The position numbers and the translations under genes were made by a program. A stretch of DNA of 64,000 nt from Streptomyces alboniger (GTDB lineage Bacteria > Actinomycetota > Actinomycetes > Streptomycetales > Streptomycetaceae), in the NCBI RefSeq assembly GCF_008704395.1, contig NZ_CP023695.1, positions 5,270,001 through 5,334,000 on the forward strand, in the 5' to 3' direction. Under the pieces are notes generated by a model. That model did no database searches. It saw only the letters and a list, made by a program, of their open reading frames with translations, and was not told the DNA's origin. How positions within the stretch are numbered: position 1 is the stretch's first letter; each line of letters opens with the position of its first letter. This document shows positions 37,560-46,739 of the stretch, in pieces.

Positions 37560-39035
37560 GTGCCCTCCATGAACGACCTCGTACGCCAGCACACCGCCCT
37601 CGGCGACTCCGACCTCGAGTGGCTGCATCTGCTGGTCTCGGAGTGGCAGCTGCTCTCCGACCTCTCCTTCGCCGACCTCGTGCTCTGGGTCCCCACGCGC
37701 GACGGCACCCGCTATGTCTCCGTGGCGCAGATGCGGCCCAACACCGGCCCCACCTCCTACCAGGACGACATGGTCGGCCACCTCGTGCCCCGCGGCCGCC
37801 GCCCCCTCCTGGACGCGGCGCTGGACGAGGGCCGCATCGTGCGCGAGGGCGACCCGGAGTGGCGTGAGGAGGTCCCGGTGCGCGTCGAGTCCATTCCCGT
37901 ACGCAGGGAAGGACGCGTCCTGGGAGTGATCGCCCGCAACACCAACCTGCTCACCGTGCGTACCCCCTCGCGGCTCGAACTGACCTACCTCCAGTCGGCG
38001 TCCGACCTGGCGCAGATGATCGCCGCCGGGTCGTTCCCCTTCCCGGGGCAGCAGGTCGACATGGACGCCTCCCCGCGCGTGGGGGACGGTCTGCTCAGGC
38101 TCGACGCCGACGGCATCGTCCAGTACGCGTCACCGAACGCGCTCTCCGCGTACCACCGGCTGGGCCTCGCGTCCGACCTGGTCGGCCACCACCTCGGCAG
38201 GGCCACGGCCGAACTCGCACCGTCCCGCGGCCCGGTGGACGAGGCCCTGGCCAAGGTCGCGAGCGGCTGGGCGCCGCGCGAGTTCGAGATCGAGGGCGGC
38301 GACGGCGTGATCCAGCTGCGCGCTATCCCGCTCAAGCCCAAGGGGCCGCGCATCGGTTCTCTCGTACTCCTTCGTGACGTCACCGAACTCCGCCGCCGCG
38401 AGCGCGAGTTGATCACCAAGGACGCCACCATCCGGGAGATCCACCACCGGGTGAAGAACAACCTCCAGACGGTCGCCGCGCTGCTGCGACTCCAGGCCCG
38501 GCGCATCGACTCCGCCAAGGGCAGGGAGGCGCTGGAGGAGGCGGTGCGGCGCGTGGGCTCCATCGCCATCGTCCACGAGACGCTTTCTCAGAACCTCGAC
38601 GAGCGCGTGGAGTTCGACGAGATCGCCGACCGGGTCCTCGCGATGGTCGCCGAGATCTCGCCCGGCAAGGTCACCGGCCGGCGCACCGGACGCTTCGGCA
38701 TCCTCGACGCCGAGGTGGCGACGCCCCTCTCGATGGTCCTCACGGAGATCTTGCAGAACGCCCTGGAGCACGGCTTCCGCGAAGGGGACACCGGCACGGT
38801 CGAGGTCTCCGCGGTGCGCGGCGGCACGACCAAGGACGCGCGGCTGCTGATCACCGTCCAGGATGACGGCATCGGTCTGCCCGAGGGCTTCGACCCGCAT
38901 CGCTCCGGCAATCTGGGCCTGCAAATCGTGCGCACCCTCGTGGAGGGGGAGCTGGGCGGCACCTTCGACATGGTCCGCGCCCCGGAGCGCGGCACCCAGG
39001 TGATCCTCGACGTGCCCCTCAGCGGCGCCAAGTAG
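37560..39035 (+). CDS. pdtaS: PdtaS-type sensor histidine kinase
   Basis: A 491-residue soluble kinase: an N-terminal GAF-like domain (about 10-150), a PAS domain (about 180-275), a HisKA_2 box with IREIHHRVKNNLQTVAALLRLQ (phosphorylated His in EIHHR) and a C-terminal HATPase (NALEHGF, DDGIGLPEG, GNLGLQIV). This matches mycobacterial PdtaS. The partner PdtaR, an ANTAR antiterminator, is not adjacent. The GTG at 37560 or the ATG at 37569 may start it; neither has a strong ribosome-binding site. Confidence 0.9.
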   Translation: MPSMNDLVRQHTALGDSDLEWLHLLVSEWQLLSDLSFADLVLWVPTRDGTRYVSVAQMRPNTGPTSYQDDMVGHLVPRGRRPLLDAALDEGRIVREGDPEWREEVPVRVESIPVRREGRVLGVIARNTNLLTVRTPSRLELTYLQSASDLAQMIAAGSFPFPGQQVDMDASPRVGDGLLRLDADGIVQYASPNALSAYHRLGLASDLVGHHLGRATAELAPSRGPVDEALAKVASGWAPREFEIEGGDGVIQLRAIPLKPKGPRIGSLVLLRDVTELRRRERELITKDATIREIHHRVKNNLQTVAALLRLQARRIDSAKGREALEEAVRRVGSIAIVHETLSQNLDERVEFDEIADRVLAMVAEISPGKVTGRRTGRFGILDAEVATPLSMVLTEILQNALEHGFREGDTGTVEVSAVRGGTTKDARLLITVQDDGIGLPEGFDPHRSGNLGLQIVRTLVEGELGGTFDMVRAPERGTQVILDVPLSGAK

Positions 39036-39076
39036 ACGCCAAGCAGACGACCGGCAGATCGCGAGCCGCAGAGCAC

Positions 39077-39117
39077 AGCAGTGAGCCCCGGACCGATGTG
39101 GTCCGGGGCTCACTGCT
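39077..39117. terminator. Bidirectional terminator between pdtaS and wblE
   Basis: A perfect 17-bp stem (39077-39093 with 39101-39117) between convergent genes. Confidence 0.88.
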
Positions 39118-39223
39118 CACGTTGCGATGCGCATCGGGGGTACTGCGCGGCTGCGGCTCGGGGGCGGGAGATGCGTACTCGCTGTACGCGCCGCCAAGCT
39201 CAGGCTCGTAGGGGGCGTGGGCG

Positions 39224-39481
39224 TCAGGCGCTGGCCTGGCGTGCACGGTTGCGAGCGGCGCGGCGCTTCATTGCGCGGCGCTCGTCCTCGCTGAGGCCAC
39301 CCCAGACGCCGGAGTCCTGGCCGGACTCGAGCGCCCACTGCAGGCACTGCTCCATGACGGGGCAGCGGCGGCAGACGGCCTTGGCTTCCTCGATCTGCAG
39401 CAGCGCAGGACCGGTGTTGCCGATGGGGAAGAAGAGCTCGGGGTCTTCCTCGCGGCAAACGGCGTTGTGACGCCAGTCCAT
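39224..39481 (-). CDS. wblE: WhiB-family iron-sulfur regulator WblE
   Basis: An 85-residue WhiB1-type protein. The [4Fe-4S] ligands are C9, C37, C40 and C46, followed by the GVWGG turn and a basic C-terminus (RRAMKRRAARNRAR) for DNA contact. Orthologue of mycobacterial WhiB1, which binds the primary sigma factor and responds to nitric oxide. The ATG has AGGAGAG upstream. Confidence 0.95.
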   Translation of the reverse strand: MDWRHNAVCREEDPELFFPIGNTGPALLQIEEAKAVCRRCPVMEQCLQWALESGQDSGVWGGLSEDERRAMKRRAARNRARQASA

Positions 39482-39798
39482 GGCTGCTACCTCTCCTTGG
39501 TATTACATGCAGGTTGCTTGTGAATGTGAACGCTTTCACGAATCCCTCGACGCGGGAAGGGCCGACGCCCAGTCGCCTGGTGTGGACCTTGTGGTGGAGG
39601 AGGGGTTCTGGCTCTCTGTGGGGCCGATGTTGCGGGCCGTCCCGATCGCCATGTAGAGATTCGCAAACCTCGGCGGCGGATACAACCCCTTCAGGAAAGT
39701 TTTTTTTGATTCCTCAGTGTCGGCTGGGTCACAGCCGTACTTCCATGGGGTGGACCCTGGTCTAAACGTTCGAGTGAAAGGACTTTGGGCCCTTCCAC
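39482..39798 (-). promoter_or_regulatory. Long upstream region of wblE
   Basis: This 317-bp gap holds the wblE leader. On the minus strand a -10 TAATAC lies near 39501-39506 with TTCACA 19 bp upstream. Farther away are an 8-T run flanked by AGGAAA and TTCCT (39693-39713) and a CCTGGTCTAAAC segment near 39758 that resembles half a dre. A GGAAT there is too far (22 bp) from GTT to be a sigma-R promoter. Confidence 0.4.
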
Positions 39799-40767
39799 TC
39801 ACACAATCACACGCAGTGCACGGCGAACGCCTGTGAACGTCACGCTCGTCCGCAGCCCCAGGTGGTCACCGTCCATCTGGAGGGGGAGAGGGACCTTGGA
39901 ATGCAAGGTGAAGTCCGTGAGGTCGTGGAGCGTGACCGCGTGCTTACCGTGCGGTCCGCGCTCCGGCGTGGAGGTCAGGAGCTGCGTGCCGTAACGGGCC
40001 ACCGCGGCCGTCGAGAGCTTCTTCAGACCGAGCACGTCCAGACCCGTGTCGAAGGAGGCCCGCGGCGATGCGTACAGGGGGCGATTGCCCAGGTAGGAGT
40101 AGGGAGAGGTGTTGCAGACTATCGACATCACCAGGTCCGTCACCGGGTCCTCGCCCGGCCGCTCCACGGTGATCATGCCGCGCCGCCGGTGGGGCTCGTC
40201 GAGGAACTGGCGGAGCACCTGGCGCACATAGAGGGCGTGCGTCGAGCGCCTGCCGAGCTCCCGCTGCTGCTCGACCCTGCCGACCACGCCCCCGTCGAAG
40301 CCGAGGCCGGCACAGAACGTGAACCAGCGCGAAGGCACCGCCTCGTCCTCCGTGCCCGGCGTGCCGCCCGCGAGGCCGAGGCCCACCGTGCGCTCGCTGC
40401 CCTCGCGCAGGGCGTCCAGCAGGGCGCCGGTGGCCTCCACGGCGTCGTTCGGCAGCCCCAGGGCGCGCGCGAAGACATTGGTGGAGCCGCCGGGGACGAC
40501 GGCGAGGCGCGGGAGGCGGTCCGGGTCGGGGCCGTGGTGCAGCAGGCCGTTGACCACTTCGTTGACCGTGCCGTCGCCACCCAGGGCGACGACCAGCTCG
40601 ATGTCCTTGCTCTCCGCGGCCTGCCGGCCCAGGTCTCTGGCGTGCCCGCGGTACTCCGTGGTGACCGCCTCGAGCTTCATCTCGCTCGCCAGCGCGTGGA
40701 CCAGTACGTCACGCGTACGCGCACTGGTGGTGGTTGCCGCCGGGTTGACCACGAGAAGTGCACGCAT
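39799..40767 (-). CDS. Diacylglycerol/lipid kinase family protein
   Basis: A 322-residue DagK/YegS-type lipid kinase. The catalytic glycine loop is ALGGDGTVNEVVNGL (about 62-76) and the VVPGGSTNVFARALGLP segment follows. It would phosphorylate diacylglycerol or a related lipid at the membrane. Substrate not determinable. Its end carries no obvious terminator before wblE. Confidence 0.87.
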   Translation of the reverse strand: MRALLVVNPAATTTSARTRDVLVHALASEMKLEAVTTEYRGHARDLGRQAAESKDIELVVALGGDGTVNEVVNGLLHHGPDPDRLPRLAVVPGGSTNVFARALGLPNDAVEATGALLDALREGSERTVGLGLAGGTPGTEDEAVPSRWFTFCAGLGFDGGVVGRVEQQRELGRRSTHALYVRQVLRQFLDEPHRRRGMITVERPGEDPVTDLVMSIVCNTSPYSYLGNRPLYASPRASFDTGLDVLGLKKLSTAAVARYGTQLLTSTPERGPHGKHAVTLHDLTDFTLHSKVPLPLQMDGDHLGLRTSVTFTGVRRALRVIV

Positions 40768-40870
40768 GCGCAGCAGACTACCTAGGGGTCTTTACCTGGC
40801 CTAGACCGAGGTGCCGCGGCGGCCGGGGCCGAGGTGCCGGGGGGCGTGTACGCGGAGCTACCCTGCTGGA

Positions 40871-41329
40871 GTGAGCACTGAGCGGAAATCCACCCCCGAA
40901 GCCCCGGAGCCGCCCGTCTCGGGCCCGCGTCCCGGGCGGCTGACCGCCGCCGCGGCCCTGTGCGCGCTGGAGGGTCTCGCCCTGCTCGCCGGGGGTGTGT
41001 ACATGCTCGTGATGGGTCTCGCGGGTACGCCCGACAATCCGCGGCAGGCCGAGACCGGCGGCATCACGCTGATCGTCCTCGCGCTGCTCCCGCTGCTGGC
41101 CGCGCGCGGGCTGATGAAGCTGCGCCGGTGGAGCCGCGGCCCCGCGATCATCACGCAGATCATGGCGTTGCCGGTGGCCTGGCAGCTGTTGCAGGCCGAC
41201 AGCGCGGCGATCCCGGCCGGGATCGTCCTCGCGATCGTGGCCGTCGCGTCGCTGGTGCTTCTGATCAATCCCGCGACGACCGAGGCCCTCGGTATCCGGG
41301 GCCCCGGCAACGTACAGGACCAGAAGTAG
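40871..41329 (+). CDS. Small integral membrane protein
   Basis: A 152-residue protein with four predicted membrane helices (about 27-50, 66-83, 96-113 and 118-138) and a proline-rich N-terminal tail. It has no recognised domain; similar proteins are common and unnamed in Streptomyces. The GTG at 40871 is chosen because upstream sequence in frame lacks family-like residues. It is convergent with sigH, 4 bp apart. Confidence 0.7.
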   Translation: MSTERKSTPEAPEPPVSGPRPGRLTAAAALCALEGLALLAGGVYMLVMGLAGTPDNPRQAETGGITLIVLALLPLLAARGLMKLRRWSRGPAIITQIMALPVAWQLLQADSAAIPAGIVLAIVAVASLVLLINPATTEALGIRGPGNVQDQK

Positions 41330-41333
41330 GCCG

Positions 41334-42365
41334 CTACTCCTCCACCAGCAACTTCTCCCGCAGCTGCGCCAGCGTGCGGGCGAGCAGGCGCGAGACGTGC
41401 ATCTGGGAGATGCCGACCTCCTGCGCGATCTGCGACTGGGTCATGTTGGCGAAGAAGCGCAGGAGCAGAATGCGCTTCTCGCGCGGGGGAAGGTCCTCGA
41501 GGAGTGGCTTGAGGGATTCGCGGTACTCGACGCCCTCCAGGGCCTCGTCCTCGGCGCCCAGGGTGTCCGCGACGGCCGGGGACTCGTCGTCCGTGTCCGG
41601 GACGTCCAGGGACAGCGTGGAGTAGGCGTTGGCCGACTCCAGGCCCTCCAGGACCTCCTCTTCGGAGATGGCCAGCTTCTCGGCGAGTTCGTGCACGGTG
41701 GGGGAGCGGCCGTGCAGCTGGGACAGCTCGGCCGTGGCCGTCGTCAGCGCGAGACGCAGCTCCTGGAGACGCCGCGGGACGCGGACCGCCCACCCCTTGT
41801 CGCGGAAGTGCCGCTTGATCTCGCCTACGACCGTCGGTGTCGCGTACGTGGAGAACTCCACGCCGCGCTCCGGGTCGAAGCGGTCCACGGACTTGATCAG
41901 ACCGATCGTGGCGACCTGGGTGAGGTCGTCCAGGGGCTCGCCGCGGTTGCGGAAGCGGCGGGCCAGGTGCTCGACGAGCGGCAGGTGCATGCGGACCAGC
42001 TGGTTGCGCAGCTCCGCGTACTCCGGACTGCCGTCGCTCAGGGTGCGCAGCTCGATGAACATCGCGCGTGCGCCGCTGCGGTCCCGTGGATCGTGTCGGC
42101 TGTGCTCGTGCTCGCTCATGTTTCCCGCCCGTCGCCCGCCGCCCCGGCCGGAGAGCTGCTTGAGCTCGTCCTTGGCGGTCGGCTCTGCCTGCTCCGACAC
42201 ATCGGCCACCGACAGAGGACCCGGCTGCCCCAGGTCCTCCGGGTGAGGTTTGGCCTGCTGCTCGGGGATCCCGGTGGCCATTCGGCGCACCCCCTCCCTG
42301 CCGTCGGCGGGCAGACCCTGTGTGCCGCGCTCTTCGTCCCGCACCGGCCCGTCCCCGTTCCTCAC
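41334..42365 (-). CDS. sigH: Stress sigma factor SigH (SigB/SigF family)
   Basis: A sigma-B/F-type factor of 343 residues from the GTG at 42365. Region 2 is LVEHLARRFRNRGEPLDDLTQVATIGLIKSVDRFDPERG and region 4 LPPREKRILLLRFFANMTQSQIAQEVGISQMHVSRLLARTL. The GTG overlaps the anti-sigma stop (GTGA). Further in-frame starts at 42281 and 42119 could give shorter forms; S. coelicolor sigH is known to give several N-terminal variants. It acts in osmotic stress and development. Confidence 0.9.
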   Translation of the reverse strand: MRNGDGPVRDEERGTQGLPADGREGVRRMATGIPEQQAKPHPEDLGQPGPLSVADVSEQAEPTAKDELKQLSGRGGGRRAGNMSEHEHSRHDPRDRSGARAMFIELRTLSDGSPEYAELRNQLVRMHLPLVEHLARRFRNRGEPLDDLTQVATIGLIKSVDRFDPERGVEFSTYATPTVVGEIKRHFRDKGWAVRVPRRLQELRLALTTATAELSQLHGRSPTVHELAEKLAISEEEVLEGLESANAYSTLSLDVPDTDDESPAVADTLGAEDEALEGVEYRESLKPLLEDLPPREKRILLLRFFANMTQSQIAQEVGISQMHVSRLLARTLAQLREKLLVEE

Positions 42366-42775
42366 GCCGGCCCGGGTCCCGCGCCGCGCTTCTTGTAGAG
42401 GCTGATCGAGACGGTGTTGTCCTCGGCGACGGTGGAGTCCACCTGGCCCGCGAGGGCCGACAGCACAGTCCAGGCGAAGGTGTCCCGCTCCGGGGCCCGG
42501 CCGTCGGTCGTGGGCGCCGAGACCGTCACCTCCAACGAGTCGTCGACGAGCCGGAAGACACAGCTGAGCACGGAGCCCGGCACGGCCTGCTGGAGGAGGA
42601 TCGCGCAGGCCTCGTCGACCGCGATGCGGAGGTCCTCGATCTCGTCGAGAGTGAAGTCCAAACGCGCCGCGAGGCCGGCCGTCGCCGTCCGCAGCACCGA
42701 CAGGTAGGCACCCGCAGCCGGAAGGCGGACCTCCACGAAGTCCTGATTCCCGGGCTCGCCTGCGATCTGGGACAC
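42362..42775 (-). CDS. prsH: RsbW-type anti-sigma factor of SigH
   Basis: A 137-residue GHKL-fold anti-sigma kinase (RsbW/SpoIIAB-like). The N box is in EIEDLRIAVDEACAILLQ and the DTFAWTVLSALAG region follows. In S. coelicolor this gene is called prsH, rshA or ushX and binds SigH. The GTG at 42775 has GGAGG six bases upstream; the longer start at 42934 is not supported. Coupled to sigH. Confidence 0.87.
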   Translation of the reverse strand: MSQIAGEPGNQDFVEVRLPAAGAYLSVLRTATAGLAARLDFTLDEIEDLRIAVDEACAILLQQAVPGSVLSCVFRLVDDSLEVTVSAPTTDGRAPERDTFAWTVLSALAGQVDSTVAEDNTVSISLYKKRGAGPGPA

Positions 42776-43022
42776 CCTCACCTCCAAGGTGGTACAAGCA
42801 CTTTCGGGGCTCCAGAACCGCCGTCCAGCGGCGGTCCGGACTGCGTCACACGGGTAACGCACCACGTAGTTCTGCGGTGACGCTACCGCGCTCCCCAGCT
42901 CCGTGTCCCGGGGACCCCGTCCCGTTGCTGTCACTCATAGTAAGCATATGAGTACGCACAGTGGCTAGGGGTTTCGCAGGCCCAATTGGAAAGAACGGGC
43001 GTCGGGTTGACGTACCCAGGCG

Positions 43023-43283
43023 TCAGACGATCGAACCGTCGACAAAGCACCAACGCCAGCTCTCGCCCGGCTCGAAGGTCCTCATCACTGCGTGTGAGGT
43101 TTCCTTGAAGTGTGCCGTCGCGTGCTGGAAGGGCGAGGAGTCGCAGCAGCCCACGTGACCGCACTCCAGACACAGCCGCAGCTGGACCGGGTGGCTGCCG
43201 GCCGCCAGGCACTCAAGGCACGTTTCGCTCAGCGGGGCCACCTCGGGGTGCGGCAGTGTCGCGACGTGCGGGCACTCGTTCAT
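43023..43283 (-). CDS. UBP-type zinc-finger protein
   Basis: An 86-residue protein made of one zf-UBP domain: CLECLAAGSHPVQLRLCLECGHVGCCDSSPFQHATAHFKETSHAVM, with the Cys/His zinc ligands in the expected order. In eukaryotes this fold binds ubiquitin tails; bacterial versions have unknown roles. Divergent from the antiporter gene with a 46-bp gap. Confidence 0.88.
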   Translation of the reverse strand: MNECPHVATLPHPEVAPLSETCLECLAAGSHPVQLRLCLECGHVGCCDSSPFQHATAHFKETSHAVMRTFEPGESWRWCFVDGSIV

Positions 43284-43329
43284 GATTGCCAGGTTACGAC
43301 GGCGACGCGGAAGGCGGAGGGGTCTGCCG

Positions 43330-44991
43330 ATGGATGTACTGCCCCTGGTGGCACTGATCGCGGCGAGTGCCGTGGTGGCGGGGGCCGCGCGCAGGACCGC
43401 CGTCCCGGCTCCGCTGCTCCTGGTCGGGGCGGGGCTCATCGCCTCGTACGTCCCCGGCGTGCCCGACTACCACCTCGATCCGCACATCGTGCTGCCGCTG
43501 ATCCTGCCTCCCCTGCTGCACACCGCCGCCCTGGAGAGCTCCTATCTGGACCTGCGCGCCAACATCAGGCCCGTGGCGCTGCTCTCGGTCGGCTACGTCC
43601 TTTTCGCGACGCTCGCCGTCGGCTGGCTCGCGTATCTGCTGATCCCCGATCTGCCGCTGACCGCCGCGCTCGTGCTCGGCGCCGTGATCGCGCCCCCGGA
43701 CGCGGTCGCGGCCACCGCCATCGCGCGCAGGGTAGGGCTGCCCTCGCGGATCACCACGATCCTCCAGGGCGAGTCCCTGGTGAACGACGCGACCGCGATC
43801 ACCGCCTTCAAGGTGGCCCTCGCGGCGGCGGTCGGGGAGGGCGCGAGCTGGGCGGGCGGTGTCCAGGAGTTCCTTGTGGCGGCGGTCGGCGGGGTCGGCG
43901 TCGGGCTGCTCCTCATGGTGCCGATCCACTGGCTGCGCACCCACCTCAAGGAGGCGATGCTGCAGAACACGCTGTCGCTGCTCATCCCCTTCGTCGCGTA
44001 CGCCGCCGCGGAGCAGGTGCATGCCTCCGGAGTGCTCGCCGTGGTCGTCGTCGCCCTCTATCTGGGCCACCGCTCCTGGCAGGTCGACTTCGAGACGCGG
44101 CTTCAGGAGGCCGCGGTGTGGAAGGTCGTCGCGTTCATCCTGGAGTCGGCGGTCTTCGCGCTCATCGGGCTGCAACTGCCCGTCGTGCTCAAGGGGCTCG
44201 GTGAGTACAGCGTCGGACAGGCGGCCTGGTACGCCGCCGGGGTCTTCGTCTTCGTCGTCGTGGCGCGGTTCGCGTGGTCCTACCCGGCCACTTATCTGCC
44301 GCGTGCGGTGTCGGCGCGGATCAGGAGGCGTGAGGGGCGTGAGGGGCGCGAGGGGAACGACAGGGACGTCGGGAGCGTCGGGGACACGGATGGCACGGAC
44401 GGCACGGACTGGCGCGGGCCGCTGATCGTCAGCTGGGCGGGGATGCGGGGCGTGGTGTCGCTGGCGATCGCCTTCTCGATCCCGCTCGCCATGGAGGACG
44501 GGGGGCCCTTCCCCGCCCGCAATCTTGTCTTGTTTCTTACCTTCACCACGGTCATCGGCACGCTCGTCGTGCAAGGGCTCTCGCTGCCGTGGCTGATCCG
44601 TGTCCTGAAACTGCCGGGCCGGGACGCGCAGGCGCAGACGCTCGCCGAGGCGCAGGCGCAGAACGCCGCCTCACAGGCCGCGGAGGCCCGGCTGGAGGAA
44701 CTCACGCGGGACGAGCGCAATCGCCTCCCACAACCCCTCCAGGACCGTCTGAGCACCGTCCTGGAACGGCGCCGCAACTCCGTGTGGGAACGGCTTGGTC
44801 AGTCCAACCCCGTGACGGGGGAGTCCGCGGACGACACCTACCGGCGGCTGGCGCGCGAGGCGATCGCCGCGGAGCGCGAGGTGTTCGTGAGGATGCGGGA
44901 CGAACGGCGCATCGACGACGAGATGATGCGGACGCTGCTGCGCAAGCTGGACCTGGAGGAGGCGGCCGCCTACCGGGAGGTCGAGGACTGA
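43330..44991 (+). CDS. Na+/H+ antiporter, CPA1 (NhaP) family
   Basis: A 553-residue CPA1-type exchanger with about 12 membrane helices. The ion-site region reads GAVIAPPDAVAATAIARR, then GESLVNDATAI, typical of NhaP-like proteins. A repeat-rich linker (EGREGREGNDRDVGS, DGTDGTD) and a charged cytoplasmic tail follow. The ATG at 43330 has GGCGGAGGGG upstream. Its end overlaps the convergent PLP-enzyme gene by 22 bp. Confidence 0.9.
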   Translation: MDVLPLVALIAASAVVAGAARRTAVPAPLLLVGAGLIASYVPGVPDYHLDPHIVLPLILPPLLHTAALESSYLDLRANIRPVALLSVGYVLFATLAVGWLAYLLIPDLPLTAALVLGAVIAPPDAVAATAIARRVGLPSRITTILQGESLVNDATAITAFKVALAAAVGEGASWAGGVQEFLVAAVGGVGVGLLLMVPIHWLRTHLKEAMLQNTLSLLIPFVAYAAAEQVHASGVLAVVVVALYLGHRSWQVDFETRLQEAAVWKVVAFILESAVFALIGLQLPVVLKGLGEYSVGQAAWYAAGVFVFVVVARFAWSYPATYLPRAVSARIRRREGREGREGNDRDVGSVGDTDGTDGTDWRGPLIVSWAGMRGVVSLAIAFSIPLAMEDGGPFPARNLVLFLTFTTVIGTLVVQGLSLPWLIRVLKLPGRDAQAQTLAEAQAQNAASQAAEARLEELTRDERNRLPQPLQDRLSTVLERRRNSVWERLGQSNPVTGESADDTYRRLAREAIAAEREVFVRMRDERRIDDEMMRTLLRKLDLEEAAAYREVED

Positions 44992-45914
44992 GCCGGGGCC
45001 CCGCCGGCGCCGGTGATCACCGCGGTGAGGCGGGTGCCGGGCCGGAAGGCGCCCTCTTCGGAGAGGGCGGTCAGGGCGTAGAGCAGCTTGGCGACGTAGA
45101 GGTGCTCTACGGAGAGGGCGGTTTCCGCGCCGTGGCGGCGCTCGAAGTCCTCGGCGAAGGCGATGAGTTCGGGCGGCGTACGGGCGTAGCCACCGCAGTG
45201 GAAGCGCTCGTCCAGACGCCAGTTGGCGGTCGGCCCGCCGAACGTGTCGCGTTGCAGGGCCCGTATGTCCGGGCCCAGGAAGCCACCCTTGAGGACCGGT
45301 ATGCCCAAGGCCTGCCGCTCCGGGCCGAGTCCCGCGGCGAGACCCGCGAGCGTGCCACCGGTGCCGCAGGCCACGGCCGCCACGTCGGTGTGCTCGCGCA
45401 GCTCCTCGCCGAGAGCCGTGCAGCCCTGCACGGCCAGGGCGTTGCTGCCGCCCTCGGGGATCACGTACGCGCTCTCCGCCCCCGCCTCGCGCAGGATGGC
45501 CGCCAAGGTCCCGGGCTCGCTCTTCGCGCGGTATGTCGATCTGTCGATGAAATGCAGACGCATGCCGTCGGTCGCACAGCGGGTCAGGGACGGGTTGAGG
45601 GGGCGCCCGGCGAGTTCGTCGCCGCGCACGACACCGACGGTGGCGAAGCCGAGGAGGCGGCCCGCGGCTGCGGTGGCCCGAAGATGGTTGGAGTAGGCCC
45701 CGCCGAAGGTGAGCAAGGTGTCATGGCCCGCGTCCGCAGCGGCCCGCAGGTTCAGGACGAGCTTGCGGTACTTGTTGCCCGGCAGATCCGGGTGGATCAG
45801 GTCGTCCCGTTTGAGGAAGAGACGCACGCCGTGGCGGTCGAAACGGTCGTCCGCTACGCGCTGCAACGGCGACGGGAGCCGGGGGCGCAGACCGTCGGGC
45901 GGGGTGGGGTGCAC
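44970..45914 (-). CDS. PLP-dependent ACC deaminase/D-cysteine desulfhydrase family
   Basis: A 314-residue fold type II PLP enzyme. The PLP Lys is in LPGNKYRKLVLNL, the NHLRATAAAG segment is the cofactor loop and VACGTGGTLAGLAAGL binds the phosphate. The family includes 1-aminocyclopropane-1-carboxylate deaminase and D-cysteine desulfhydrase; the substrate cannot be chosen here. GTG start at 45914 with a weak ribosome-binding site. Confidence 0.85.
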   Translation of the reverse strand: MHPTPPDGLRPRLPSPLQRVADDRFDRHGVRLFLKRDDLIHPDLPGNKYRKLVLNLRAAADAGHDTLLTFGGAYSNHLRATAAAGRLLGFATVGVVRGDELAGRPLNPSLTRCATDGMRLHFIDRSTYRAKSEPGTLAAILREAGAESAYVIPEGGSNALAVQGCTALGEELREHTDVAAVACGTGGTLAGLAAGLGPERQALGIPVLKGGFLGPDIRALQRDTFGGPTANWRLDERFHCGGYARTPPELIAFAEDFERRHGAETALSVEHLYVAKLLYALTALSEEGAFRPGTRLTAVITGAGGAPAQSSTSR

Positions 45915-45978
45915 CCCGCCATTGTCCCCCGCGGCACGCCGTGCGGCAGAGGTCGGCTCGGTGGAGGAGTCCCGCGCC

Positions 45979-46011
45979 GGCTCCTCCGGAGTCAGCTGGC
46001 TCCTCCGGAGT
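45979..46011. repeat. 19-bp tandem repeat with CTCCGGAG palindromes
   Basis: GGCTCCTCCGGAGT at 45979-45992 and 45998-46011, 19 bp apart, between the amidase stop and the PLP-enzyme start. Each copy contains the palindrome CTCCGGAG. Confidence 0.65.
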
Positions 46012-46601
46012 TACTTGAGGCGTTCCTCGACGCGCTCCCGCATCTCGTCCATGGTGAACCCGCGCGGGTCGACCTTGCCCGGCTGCCACTCCAGGTGGCC
46101 GATCACCGAGCGTTCCGTCCAGCCGTGGACGCGGCAGATCGCGGCCGAGACCCTCTCGATGGTGTCCAGCTGGGCGTCCGGCCAAGGGTCCTCGCCGTCG
46201 CCGAGGTTCTCGCACTCGAAGCCGTAGAAGTGGCGGTTGCCGTCGGTGTTCGACTCGTTGTCCGGAGGCAGGCGCTTCTCGGCGATGACCGCCCGCAGTA
46301 CCTCGTCGTCACCGAGGCCCGCGTGGTTGGCGCGGCCGTAGCCGACGAGGTGGACGCAGCCGTCCTTGGTGATGACGCCGTGGCAGAGCGGGCCGGGCAG
46401 CGAGGGGTGGCCATCACGGCAGATCTCCACCGTGCGCTCGCTGCCCGAGGTGGCGGTGTGGTGGATCATCACGCCGTGTACGGGGCCCCAGGGCCCCTTG
46501 TGGTTGCGGTTGTGGTGCTTCCAGTCGCCGACTTCGACGACGGTCACGCCTTCGTCCTTCAGGGCGTCCAAGAAGCGATCCGCGGACATGGGTGGGGCCA
46601 T
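46011..46601 (-). CDS. N-acetylmuramoyl-L-alanine amidase (amidase_2)
   Basis: A 196-residue zinc amidase that cuts between MurNAc and L-Ala. VMIHHTATSG supplies one metal His, NHAGLGDDEVL follows, and SVIGHLEWQPGKVDPRGFTMDEM carries the second zinc site and the substrate segment. No signal peptide is evident, which suggests cytoplasmic, lysis-linked or non-classical export. The ATG has AAAGGAGG upstream. Confidence 0.88.
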   Translation of the reverse strand: MAPPMSADRFLDALKDEGVTVVEVGDWKHHNRNHKGPWGPVHGVMIHHTATSGSERTVEICRDGHPSLPGPLCHGVITKDGCVHLVGYGRANHAGLGDDEVLRAVIAEKRLPPDNESNTDGNRHFYGFECENLGDGEDPWPDAQLDTIERVSAAICRVHGWTERSVIGHLEWQPGKVDPRGFTMDEMRERVEERLK

Positions 46602-46739
46602 GACCGCCTCCTTTGCGGGGCGCGACGGCCGCCGGTGCGAACCGCCTCGTATGCCCTGCTTGTACCGGAACCCCGGTGCCCGGACCAGCTGTTCGGAATC
46701 GATCCGAGGCCTGTTCGGGCACCGTGCGAGCCGATCCGG

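Noticed and set aside
39684..39713. Sigma-R promoter upstream of wblE
   Set aside because: GGAAT and GTT are 22 bp apart; sigma-R needs 18-19.
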